Below are positions 26,099 to 38,100 of a DNA stretch of 64,000 nucleotides, piece after piece. A program made the translations under genes and the position numbers. Under the pieces are notes generated by a model. That model did not search any database. It saw nothing but the letters and a program-made list of their open reading frames with translations, and was not told the DNA's origin. Positions within the stretch are counted from its first letter, which is position 1. Each line of letters starts with the position of its first letter. Origin of the DNA: Botrytis cinerea B05.10 (lineage: Eukaryota > Ascomycota > Leotiomycetes > Helotiales > Sclerotiniaceae); assembly GCF_000143535.2 (NCBI RefSeq), contig NC_037313.1, positions 2,177,501 through 2,241,500 on the forward strand. Reading direction: 5' to 3'.

Positions 26099-26527
26099 GC
26101 GGTGTATATTGAGGTCGATGTGATGATGTGATGACAGATGAATAGAGGATAGAAGGAGAGTGGAAGAGGAATTGTGGATTTGGAGAATTGGAGAATTGAT
26201 ATCAATTAGTGTATGTATGTATGCATGCATGGGTTTGCGATGGATGGATGGATTATTGTTATAAGTCTTGATACTTGATGTTAGGATATTATAGTGTGGA
26301 TAGAAATGAATGGAGTGGGGATGGAAAGGATGTATGGATGGTGTATGGTGGGTGTATGTATTTATGTAGGTGTGGAGAAAATGAAAATGACAATGGAGAA
26401 TTAATGAATATATTTGGTTCAGTATTTTTTGGGTGATGACTTTGTTGTCTTTTTGGATGTTTGGGTGTTGGGTATTGGATATTGGATATTGTTTGGAGTA
26501 AATGAATAAAATGAGTAAGTGTATGAT

Positions 26528-26580
26528 GGTAGTGGTAGTGGTAGTGGTAGTGGTAATGAGGAGGAGGAGGAGGAGGAGGG
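26528..26580. repeat. Compound microsatellite (GGTAGT)n then (GAG)n
   Basis: Tandem GGTAGT units run into about seven GAG/AGG units in the purine-rich 3' flank of Gut2. Confidence 0.85.
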
Positions 26581-26792
26581 AGGGGAGGTTGGTGGGTGAG
26601 GATGTGGATGTGGATGTTGATGTTAATGTTGAGGGTTAGAATTGAGAGAGGGTAGATAAGGGAAGGGGAAGGAAATTAAGGGGGGTGAGTGAGAAGGTGG
26701 GGGAGCGGTATGGAAAAGGAAGAATGAGTGAGGAGGAATGAGAAATGAAGAAATTTGATAATAGAGATATAGAAAAGGCAAAGACAATGTTG

Positions 26793-26793
<1 letters not shown>

Positions 26794-26828
<35 letters not shown>
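26794..26828. repeat. Trinucleotide microsatellite (GAT)11
   Basis: Eleven perfect GAT units plus a partial unit, in non-coding sequence. Confidence 0.9.
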
Positions 26829-26829
<1 letters not shown>

Positions 26830-29691
26830 AATAGGGATGGATATTTGTGAGTGGAAATCACAACACGAAATACTGGTGATGGCGGCAGTGAAAACTTAGC
26901 TTCGTCTTCTTGTTAGGCTATCATTATGTCATTTCGATGCGAAGTGTCAAGGTATTCGGATAAATATATTCTAATCTTGCTTGTGCATTCCACATATCAG
27001 ATATCAGATATTAGTAGATATTAGATGTCGGATATTGCAGTGCAGTGCAATGCAGTGCTATGGGGCAAAGTCATAATGTGGTTAGTTCGCATGTGTATGG
27101 AATGAGAATTGAGAGGGTTTATGTAGAGCTCAGATGTGGGAAAATAGGAAGAATTATGTTGGTTGTTGAAGATGTTGATACTGAATTGGAGTTTAATGAA
27201 ACTTTTGGCTTGGAGGGGGGGAGGGAGAGTGAGAATGTTCATGAAAGATGGGGGGGGGGTGAGGAAAGGAGATTTGAGGTAAGTGTATATAAGAGAGATA
27301 GTGTGTTTTCTTTTCTGCATAGATTGATTAGAAAACAACGTTTCCAAGTGAGGTTAACAGAAAATTAGTTTTCGCTTCTCTTTATGCTGGAGAGGATTGT
27401 CATTAACCGAAATTGCTGGTGGGAAATTGGCAAAAGGGGAGAGCAGAACTAGTCCCGATGATGAATACACTGGGAATGAAAAGTACAATGACAATGAGAA
27501 GTTTTATTTGACAATCAAAAATTTAACTATTCATAGAGTGTGATTGGCACTAGTAACAAATCAATAATAATCATACTCCCTTCGAGTTTCTCGGTTCTAA
27601 ATCTGTTCTTAAACTAACAGAAAGTATTGTCCGCTGAAGTAGAACAATCAAGACAGCTTGATGAATATGGATCACACCTTCGAGGAAGCAACTGGGTTTA
27701 TTTTGACTTTTGTTTGAGATTTGATGGTTGGGGTGGAGAGGCTTTATGTATTGTTGTGTTGAGGCAAAAGAAGTGAATTTTCATGAGCCTGAGGAAAGTG
27801 GATAAGTGATTTAGTATAGGAAGATGAGATAAGTTCACTGACCCCGGAGTCAAAGGATAGGCTTGGAATGCTCGGGGAAGGGGCAGAGGGCAAGAGGTAT
27901 AATAATAATGGAGGCGAGTGGATTATGGGATGATAGAATTACGAAACATATCATTATCAGAAATCTCATGTTGACTCAAGAGAGCTGAAAGTGTGAAGTC
28001 TTGCTACCTGGATTCTCTATAGGAAGCTTGAACGCTTTAGAGGCCGGAATATTAAGGAAGGGTTGGTTGACGCTTACAGATTTTGGAATGATAGTGAAAG
28101 GTCCCTGAATTCATAATGGTGGGGATTGGGATGGATAAATAGCTAATGTGCAATTACAGCAAAGATATACGACCGCATATTCTAGCAACAATGCTACATG
28201 ATTTCTACGTCGTTACTTTACTAGTAGAAGCATATTGACGATCGTAAGATTGTGGAAAGCATCCCGCAATATATGAGGCTAGTATGATGAATTTGGGCGC
28301 TCTATCCTTAAGAGTAACGCCCTTGAATTTGCAGTTAAAGTTGAAGTTCAACAGAAATATCAGAGAGGTTCATATGCCAAGTATACAAAAGGGGAATGAT
28401 TCAAGAAGGATGTTGATTTATTAGAAGAAAGAAAGAACTTATGGTGTAGTGGGTCCGAGGAGGGAAATCCATAAGTTATCATAACAGAAGAAAGTATAAA
28501 GCATACCATGTGAAACACCATATTCATTCACAATCTTACTACAGAAGTTTTCAGTAGTGAATAAGATCCGCAAGACACTCGACTTGTTCTCCCAGTGCAC
28601 CAGAAATTAGTAGAAATCTAGAATGGGATTTGCCAGTTGCCATGACGACTACAAGATTTAAGATTGTAATAGATCAGAGGAGCGCAGTGGCAGATACGTG
28701 TAGAGGATCGTCGATGAAACAAGACGATGCTCCAACCCGACGATATTGAAATAGCTAATGACAAGAACAAATTTGGACACCATAGTATCACAATGACTTT
28801 ATAAAACTCGCAGCATTCGAATAGGGTTTTTTTATATAGTGAACTTGATTACCAGATGGGTCTGATTTTGCATCCACTTCATATTCGTAAGGGTATGTAT
28901 AGTTCATAGAAAGCATATTCTGAATAGAGTGACTTGTATGATTATCAAAAGGTTGTTTGAACGAGGTATTTCCACGAGGAATACATTAAAAGAGTGTATG
29001 AATGTAATTCGCAGCTAGCATTCTTCATCTTGAATATTTTGTCGCTTTATTTTCATCCCATTGCCTTACTATTTCGGAAAACGTAAATGCTGGCATCTTT
29101 CGTGGTGCGTTACCGAGTCAGCAGACCCAGGAAGAAGCAGTAATCTATGTCAAGGTAAAGTCCTCCGACAACTTCGCTCTGTATCAAAGCCGCAGTCCCT
29201 GATCAAAAATTCTTTTTTGTTGTATTTCGGATACAGAGGGGCGCTTGGCGTTAAGCATTCGAGGAAGGGCTACAACAATCTAAAAATGCAAACTTGCCAT
29301 ATAATTTCCCTCATTGCCCGCAAGTAAACAAGAACAAGAAGGACAGGTCCTTGAGCAAAGCTATGTATATTGTATTAATAAATGAGTATCTACATTGCAT
29401 TAAAAAATTCTTAACATATCCAACTACCTCCCGTTCGTCAATCAGCAATCGCATCCATTATCATCACTATATCTGCAAGTCCCAACGCCGTGTCTATTCT
29501 TCAATCTTTGAGGTAGACGCAATGCAATCTTCCTTCCGTTTCCCCTGAAGCTCTCATCTTTCGCCGTTTGCCGTTTCATCATTTAGCTCCTTGAAAATAT
29601 TCACCCACTCATCATCGTGTCGTCATATCGCTCATCCCATCACATTCATTGATTTCCAATTTACTTGAATCTCGTATTTGCACCCACCATC

Positions 29692-31738
29692 TCAAGATGA
29701 AGCTCCAATATCCTGTGCTCTGGCGCCAGCGGCACTCTTCTCATCATAGTTCTTCACCGCACTCGTACTATCCACGCTCACATCATCATCAAAAACATCC
29801 ACTTTGGTAGTTGCAAATTTTCTCGCACTAATGCCTCTCTCAAATAGTATATCGAGTTCAGCGAAAGAGCGGCCTTGAGGCTCAGGAAGGCGGAAATAGG
29901 TGTAGATGATGCAAAGAAAACAAATTCCGCCCTAGAACTTGGTATTAGTCTATAGTATTCATCAAATGATTGCGAAGAAACATTAAATCAACATACCCAA
30001 AAGAATCCTGCATAATTTTTCCAATTCCAAGCACCAGGATTGAGCATATATGGCGTAATAACACTGCAGACAATACCCACAATATTATACAAGTTTCTCC
30101 CCAAAACCACAGTCTTGATTTGAAGTCTTCTTGTAGATAATTCGGCGACTAAAGAATAGCAAACCGTGCCCACGGTAAGTTGGTATGCCAATGCCCATAC
30201 CAACATGATAGAGCCAGTAGCAAGCGATGCCTCGGTTTTATGTGAAGCTGGAACGAGACCTAGGAATCCGAGAATAAAAAGCATACTGCACAAGATACAA
30301 AGACCATAAAGGTAGAGAGATCGTCGACCAATTCCTATGCTCATGAGGAACCAGGCTCCAAAAACCCCAGCCATGTTGATACCATATTGACCCATAGCAA
30401 AGTCGTAGGATGTCGAGGTGGGCAGGCCGGCCTGTTGCAGGAAATAGGTAGAGTAGCCTGAAAAGGAGTTTCCACTAAGATTTTGCATAGCCCATACCAT
30501 GCAGACAATCTGTTGAATGTTAGCTTCTAATATTTTCATATAATTCACGGGGAACTTTACCTCAGTTCTACGTCTGTCTACACCCCTGAAGCAATCCATG
30601 TAACTTGATCCTTTGGTGATTTTCTCCTCAATTGCCGTAGTATGAACCATCATTGCAATAGTCTCATCGGCATCAAAGTTTGTTTCCTTGTTTAGACTGG
30701 TCAATCGAAGAAGCGATTTCTTAGCTTCTTCGACTCTTCCTTTTCGAACAAGCCACCATGGAGATTCTGGAGCAAGTGCAATACCAACTAGGAGTGGAAC
30801 TGGCCACATCCATTGTAGACTGTAAGGAATTTTATAAGCCCATTCGTCAGTTCGTGGTAACATAGATTTGATAACTCCGATACCAATGACTTGGCCCAAT
30901 CCCCAACAGAAATTGACATAGGTAGTGAGGTATCCACGAAGTCCAAGAGGACAAACTTCTGATGCATAAGTAACAGTGAGCGTTTGAAAGACTCCCCATG
31001 GCTACCAAGTATTAATAAAAGTTTCTAAAAGGTTGGGTTGAGGTAGACTTACAATACCACATAGAACCTCAGCAACTTCCAGCGCAATGACGTCTTGAGC
31101 AGTAAAGAAAATTGCCGTGAATGCAATGATCAGACTCAAACAAGTCATGACCGTGTATCGATATCCAAATCTTTCGGAAACCCAGCCATTGATGAATAGA
31201 CCAATAATTTCACCAACATTGGCACCCTGTTCGACACGTGAGTAATTGAATTCCAGCTGTCAGCGATACAATTGTTGGCTTACATTACTCAAACCTGCTT
31301 GCCATTTAGCTGGCACCTGCCATGTCCCATCAGGTAATTGTTCACCATACTTCTCATTGAATTGAGGAAATGCATCTGAATTATCAGTATAATGAACCTT
31401 CCATAGAGTCTGGGTCTATTGAACTTACAAAAGTTGCTCAGTAAACAGACGTCGTATCCCTCCATAGCAATACATGTCGAGATCAGAAGAGACCATCCGA
31501 TAGCTTTAGGATACAACTTGATTCCCTGAAGTAGTGACATGTTATGTTCCTTTTCCGTAGATGCTCTCGCATCCTTAATCATCTGTTCCATTGATGTCGA
31601 GGCTTTGAGATCGTCCTCTTCAGGAAAATGAAGAGGTTTCTCATTGCCTTCAATGTGATCGAGATTGTGAATGTTGCCCATTGTGTTATCGGTATCCGAC
31701 TGTGCGGCCAGATCGTCAGATGTCGAAGATAGAGCCAT
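29692..31738 (-). CDS. MFS sugar transporter, maltose/alpha-glucoside permease type
   Basis: Six exons, complement of 29692-29931, 29997-30509, 30561-31001, 31053-31226, 31284-31375 and 31429-31738, giving 589 residues with every join in frame. The acidic, Ser-rich N-terminus is followed by the first membrane helix (GWSLLISTCIAMEGYDVCLL). The family block FPQFNEKYGEQLPDGTWQVP follows, then the NVGEIIGLFINGW helix, the cytosolic signature PESPWWLVRKGR, and a LPEPQGRSFAELDILFE end. This order matches fungal maltose permeases (Mal11/Mal31-like), which import alpha-glucosides with protons. The 51-bp intron 30510-30560 has no stop and is a multiple of three. Actual substrate is not provable from sequence. 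Confidence 0.88.
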
Positions 31739-33349
31739 CTTCTGAATTTGGGGTCCCCAGGTTTCTTATGCTGCCTATCGTTCCACTTTCAAGTTCCAAC
31801 TGCCCTCGTGCAGGACTGGAGAATGCGGGGTATGATTGTCCAGGTCTTTGGGTGTTTGATCACACTTTGACCTGGGTTGGAGGGGAAAAGAATCCTCGAA
31901 TTGGAAGTTAAAGTTACAGTTTTCAAATATTTTCAGGGTTAGTCAGTAATAGCGGGGATCGACGGACTGCACGGCAACACTTAGTGGTCGAGCGATAGCG
32001 TGGGTGATGTCCGGATAAGATGCATGAAGTGTCGACAGCCAATCATAAAGAATGTTATTCAGGAAGTGAATTTTGAGTGGTGAAAATTACTTGCAATTGA
32101 TCATATACGGCAATTTAATAGCACGAGGATCTTCAGTGTGATAACGTTAGAGAACGTTTTTCCGCCTGAACTTGATGGGAATTGGCAATTTGTACGCCGA
32201 GGCGTTTTTTGCCATGCCTCTCAAATAATGCGTTGGCCATTAACATTTATATTAGCTTATGATTAATTTTAAAACGGCGGTATCCCTTCTAACGTAAAGG
32301 CTTCGCACCAATTGACATATCGAAGTATGAACTAGCCTCTGGTACCTTTTTCGAATCTTCCAGAAAAGGAAGTGCCCGCGTACTATCAGATAGCGGTCTG
32401 CTACTAGTATCATATTGGCAAGATTGGCTTGAAAAGTTGGAATGGCTATCGGTGAATCAAACTTCCGAAGGCGAATTGTGTAAAGTTGGATTAAATTGGG
32501 TACTCCACTTGATGGAATAATAACCTGTCATAGGCTCTTAACTCTTGTTCTTCTCTACTTCGTAAAAGTCCGGACTTATTAGCTTCTAGTATTTTGGATT
32601 GTGCACCACTGTGAAGTTGCTTTATGAAAGGGAGTCCGGATGAAGCGAGGGGCGATGAAGGGGGTGAGCATTTCCGCTCTTTTGGTCGCTACACGTGATG
32701 ACCCTAACGCGTGTAGACTCGGAGAAAATTTTGATAGCTGAATTATTGTACGACCTACCTGTGCAACATTGGATGCTGTACACTAACTTCAGGGCTGAGA
32801 TTGCATGATAAGTCATGGGAAGAGGTCGTGAAGCTGATGATAAATCGATCAAAGTCACATGATCATAAAGTGGAACATTTGATCTTCACACTGACTCGTC
32901 TGGCAACTGATTTGTTGTGCCATGCCACGATTCTTCCGAACAACTCAATAGATTATAACCTTGATACACGAAAATGACATTGGTAAAACACGTTTGTCTA
33001 CTTGATTCCACGCATTTTCTATGTTCCAACAGCCACGCACGAATTTGGCTCATCTATCATTGCAACCGACATCACTGTCACCATGTACGGCTCAGAAATG
33101 ATCCAACATTTCATCCCTGATATTACTCAATTTACATCATTGTTATCGGACAAACGCGTGATCGAGGGTGCCGTAGGGAATCAACGCATGCGCCAGTGCC
33201 TCAACGCGCTTCAATACACTGTTCAAACCGTCCTAAATATCGAGTCAATCTATTCTATATATTCAATCGTTAGTGGTTGTAATGAACACTTTGAAAAAGT
33301 CGTATAGTAATCAGAAAAATATTACTTCAAATCATACCAAAAATTAATA
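31739..33349. other. Spacer, nothing coding
   Basis: Divergent spacer between the sugar transporter (minus) and a short hydrolase gene (plus). AT-rich, with no recognisable gene, repeat or RNA. Promoters of both genes must lie here. Confidence 0.6.
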
Positions 33350-34358
33350 ATGAAGAGAGCTTTTGGGAAACTTCGATTGAAAATCTCGAAATGCAATGTC
33401 AATGATCCACAGCCACCCCCCTCTAAACCCGTGCCGATGGTACCCCAAGATCCAGCATCGATTGGTCTGAAAATGATACATGATTCTCCCGATGCAACTA
33501 TTGAGTATGTCTCCAAATTCATCTTTTATCATCAATAACTAATATTTCCAGCATCATAGCCATCCACGGCCAAAATGGACATCCCATCAATTCCTGGACA
33601 CACAGCGATAATGGAGTACTTTGGTTACGCGATCTTTTACCTGGGATTTTGGAAGCACATTCAGGCGTGAATATTCGAGCACTCAGTTTTGGATATGCAC
33701 GTCGAGACCCCGTCGAAGTTATCGGCGCTGAATTACTGAAGAGCGTTGGCGAATTAAGAACTGAGACAAAGAGTGAGGGAAGGAAAATAATTTGGTGTGC
33801 GCACAGCTTTGGGGGTCCTTTAGTACGGGCCGTATGTATTCTCTCGATCCGATATGTTTCATATTGCTCCTATCTTCTTGCATGTTAAGAAATGACTTGT
33901 GCTAACGAAATCAGACAATGACCATCGCTCCGCCTTCCAGCGATATCCAAGTCTCAACCCACGCCTTTTTGTTTTTCGGGGTAGCCAAAAATATGGGATT
34001 AGAAAATCTGAACACGGTGCTTGCATTGCCAGAAGCCACATTGAGTAGCGAGATGAAGGAGTTGAGGAGAGAGATGATGTGGTTGAAAAACGGAAGTGAA
34101 AGATTTGATCGATTGGGTGAGCATTTAGATTGGGATATTGTGTGGTTTAGAGAGGTGGCAAGCGAGGAAGGGAGGGTTAGGCATTTGGATACGGTAGGTG
34201 AGAGAATGAGTGAAGATGGGAATGGCAAGCTTGAAGTCGTGGTTAAATTGGGGAAGACGCATGGCGCTATGGTTAGGTTTGCTGACGCTGAGGATGATGA
34301 TTTCATGGTGGTGGTGGAAAAGACTAGGTATATGGTAGAGAAAGTTACACGAAGGTAA
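33350..34358 (+). CDS. Short SERAC1-like alpha/beta hydrolase
   Basis: Three exons, 33350-33504, 33552-33831 and 33915-34358, all in frame, giving 292 residues. Introns have GTATGT donors and CTAAT/CTAAC branch sites. The core shows the order of the hydrolase found at the front of fungal STAND proteins: DIIAIHGQNGH, then WLRDLLP, then nucleophile elbow AHSFGG with Ser about 137, then STHAFLFFGVAK, and a late KTHGAMVRF with His about 261. Only the elbow's first residue (Ala for Gly) departs from GxSxG. There is no NACHT or repeat domain, so it is a minimal stand-alone form. It is only distantly like the hydrolase at 5.7 kb. Lipid or ester substrate is inference. Confidence 0.75.
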
Positions 34359-35122
34359 TAATACAGCCTGGAGCTAATTCATAAAAGCCCCCGAAGCCCC
34401 CAACATTTCGTCATCTAGAACTCTCAAGTTCGCGCGATGCAACATCAATTGTTTTCAAATGCACAAAGAGGGTCTGCGGCTCGTTTGACCTTGATTTCGT
34501 CCGAGAGGCGGGGTGAGGCTCCCCAAAAACATTATGCTTACATTGGCTCAAAATCAATATTCAGAAGGCTTCAGCCTGCGGTCGCTCAAGGCGCAGTAGC
34601 AACGGGCCAGGTGATGTATATCAATTAGATGAATTCTGTTTCCGAAAAATTTCATGTTGCAAAATCATTGGTAATTGATGTGTCTAATGTCAAGGGGGCA
34701 TATTGAACTGTCTTGGGCGCCTTGTAGTACATAATTACAGGCACGAGAGGCAGGAGATTGGTAGAAATCTGGCTTACAGGTCGCACGAAAATCAATTCGT
34801 TGAAGTCTAATCTGCCTTACAAGTTCTTCGAACGTCGGTTTCAATTCTTTGAAGATAGAAGCTTGCGTATGTGATCAACAGGGTCACAATCATGCAGTCA
34901 TCAAGGATCACTTTCCCCATCCGCAAAGCTCTACAGAACTCCGCCCACTACTCGCGTAATGATAAGTAGATAAGATAATACCATGCAGCTTATTTGCTAA
35001 GCCCAGAGTCTTGGTGGGTGATACATATAGTGTTGGCCAAAGAAAGGTGTGGAATCATCACTTTGAAGAAATCAGCTTCTTTCTTCTCTGATGATGAGAC
35101 CTTCCGTTATAACGATTTCTTG
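34359..35122. other. Spacer with a GC-richer patch
   Basis: No gene. Positions ~34380-34620 are less AT-rich and hold frames without any recognisable domain, so this may be an old repeat or gene remnant. The promoter of the next large gene lies in the right half. Confidence 0.45.
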
Positions 35123-38100
35123 ATGGACCCTATCACAATTCTGGGAGCTGCAAGCTCGGCAATTGGTATTGCAAGTTTTGGCCTCCAATTGGTACAAATC
35201 CTGACGAAGTACGCGACTGATGCTGGCGCAGCCGCACAAAATCTCAAAGCAACATTGACAAACATCCGTGCTGCAAGTGTTTCCTTCGAATACGTCAATC
35301 ATTTTTTGAAACAGGAAAGTGAGCGCTTAAAGTTGGGACAAAAAGCGACACTTAATGCGCGCGGGATCAGACAAATTCAAGGTATTACAGACGATTGTCT
35401 CAAGGTATTTTGGAGAGTGGAGGCATGGGTCTTGTACAAGGACGACTCAAACGAACTGGAGCTCAAGATTGCCAATAGGCTGAATGAATACAAAGAGGAT
35501 GTGAAATTTGATCCAGAAAGACCTTCGCAATTCCTGAAAGTCGATGAAACTTTAGCGAAAGTCCGCAAACTCAGAGAATCGTGGCTTGCAAGATACTTGT
35601 CCCCGCTACAAACACACAAACTTCTTCAATATGCAAGAGAACTTCATGAACTTCAAGCAAGTTTGAATCTGCTTTTCACGGTTATCAGTGTCAGATTGAA
35701 TGGACCCAGATCGTAAGTCTAGATTTTTATTCGCCGATATAATATTGAGCTTACACAAGTATAGAGGATCAGCTTCTATTAATGCCATGCATACTGTACC
35801 GTATGACATGACTTCACGTGGTATCGAGCAAGTGGCCGGAATGCGCCCAGAAGCAACAAACTACATGTTTCATTCCAGAATGAATGATTACGAAACGCAG
35901 CATTTGAACCATAGGTTCATCAACCAAATCGGTAGAAAGCATCTTATTCCTGTAGCCAGCGGGATACGATATGTTGACAATCCTTATACCTATATTCCAC
36001 AGAGTTTCTTCCAAAATTCTGAGCTGAATCAAAGAGAAAACATGCCCTTTCGCAAAGTTATTCCTCCGGCTGTTCCAGATGATCCACTGAACTCTGTTTT
36101 GAGAATGGATGCTGAGACCAAGGGCAGCTTTCTGCAAGGCCAAGACTCCAAAGGGAAAACAAATGCCGGATATGCCATGGGCCCCGGCAATCAGACAATC
36201 GACGCCGCTAAGAGTTATATGGCACATCATGATGCTGAAGCGAGACTGAAGCCTGAACTCATGAAAGGTATGGGGAATTATGAAACGAAGACATATTTGG
36301 ATCATTTTATGCCAGTCGAAAAGACAAGAGATATCGACAACCTTTCCACAGTGGCACAGCGAAGTACAAAAGCTTCCATGAATGTGGAAGACGAGAGTTC
36401 AGCCAAAAAAACTTCCAAGTACCCCCCAAATCAAAAAGAACACGAACGTCCGAAAACCGGAGCCTCCGCCAAATCTTGGTATCCGAAGGTTTCTACTATT
36501 AATAATGAAAGTATTGTTCCAGCACAGGCTATCAACGCGCCATCGGTCAAATATCAAGTTGGCTGTAAACAAGCCAACAATATTTTGAGGCCAGCAATGC
36601 AGATCAACGATATCGAGGTAAAGGACAAAACAATCGATTCGCACAATGAATCAAGAAATGAAGTGCCACGGCACGCTCATGTTTTGCAGGCAAAACAGTT
36701 TCAACCAGAAACATCGCATAATCTGGAACCAAATATTTCCGTTTCAGAGAGTCGACAAAAGATTCCTGGTTCATTTAATGATAACTCTGAAGATCTCATC
36801 GATTTTAGCGACAATATCCCAACATTACAGCAACCCACTGCAGTCGCAATTGATGAGATAATTCAAGCGCGAAACTCAGGCCCACAAGCCGTTCAGTATG
36901 ACCTGCTTTCTGGTGATCTAGATGAACTCCGGGCAGGAATAATAGGAGAGTTAAAGAATCCTACAATACCAAAAACATGCTTTTACGACACACCACCCAG
37001 GGCAACTTCCGATGACACTGTAGAGACAGTAACGGCAAAGGTACTGGCTGCCTTGGCGCCTATTTTATCTAACCAGACACAACTTCACGATACCATCGAT
37101 CAGCCCGATCGCAAAACATACGAACGATTTGCCATTAAGAAGGAAGAAATCGCTGAATCGCTAGAGGTGGCGAATCTGCCGGTGATGGAGAAGTTCTCAG
37201 ACAAGAAAAAAAGCATTAAGTCGCAGGATAAAATCATCCCTCAAAGCAAAGCATCAGAGGCGTCAATAAAAACTTCATCCTCGTCATCGACTAATCATCG
37301 CTCTCAACAAGACATTGAAGGTAGTTCCTTAAAGACATCCAACAAGCGAAATGAATTGTTATTCGATAATGTAAGCCCCGATTTTTCGCCGCCCTCGAAG
37401 TTCAGAGAGCCCCCCACAAATTATACGGCATCTGAAACATCCAACTCTATAAGCAATGTTAAATTTTCTCAGGTTGGCACTAGCCAATCATCGGGAAATA
37501 ACTTTTCAAAGCACAATTTAATCAAGAGTGGTGGCCTCAAAAATATCTTTAGACGCAATAATCTTGCGGAAGATGACATAAGCAGGATGATTCCAGAAGG
37601 TACCTTTCTTACTGCATTTTTCATTAAAGGCCAGAGCTATCAGCAAATACCCACCGTTAGGAATTTCAAATTACGAAAATCGGAGATCGAACGGATGCTA
37701 TCGCAAACTCCCCAGCAGGATTGGTGGAAGGAATTTTGCTTTCTTGAATCAGCCGAGACCGCTAGTCTGACCCAGATTTTGAAACCTCAGGGTAACTATA
37801 GAAAAGCGCTCATAAGCCTCAAAGAAGTGAAGAAACATTCCAGTCGATTGTGGTCGCGGGGTGAAAAGGGCCACATTGCTATTGTTATCAACAAGCCTCT
37901 GGCTCACCTTGATTTGGCGCCAGATTTTGGTCTCGATTTTAGATCTGCACCAACTCGAGTGGATATGAGCGACAATGGTAATGGTAATGGTAATGGTAAT
38001 GCGTTCGGTCCCCAACAACTTGGGGAACTTATCTCACGAGCTATAGACGATAGAGATTGTTTGTATGGTGCATATACAATTCACCCAATACTCATTGAAA

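Larger units (their letters stand above)
26099..29691. other. 3.6-kb spacer, purine-rich and microsatellite-bearing
   Basis: The first ~700 bp after Gut2 are G/A-rich on the plus strand with GGATG, GGTAGT and GAG runs. The remainder is AT-rich without any frame that looks coding. The converging ends of Gut2 (plus) and the sugar transporter (minus) mean it holds two 3' UTRs and no obvious promoter need. Confidence 0.55.

Noticed and set aside
27021..27368. Overlapping ~107-codon frames on both strands downstream of Gut2
   Set aside because: They mirror each other in purine/pyrimidine-biased sequence and have no recognisable content.
35814..36305. 163-codon minus-strand frame inside the large J-like gene
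   Set aside because: It is an antisense shadow of a continuous plus-strand exon with a clear N-terminal domain and matching splice phases.
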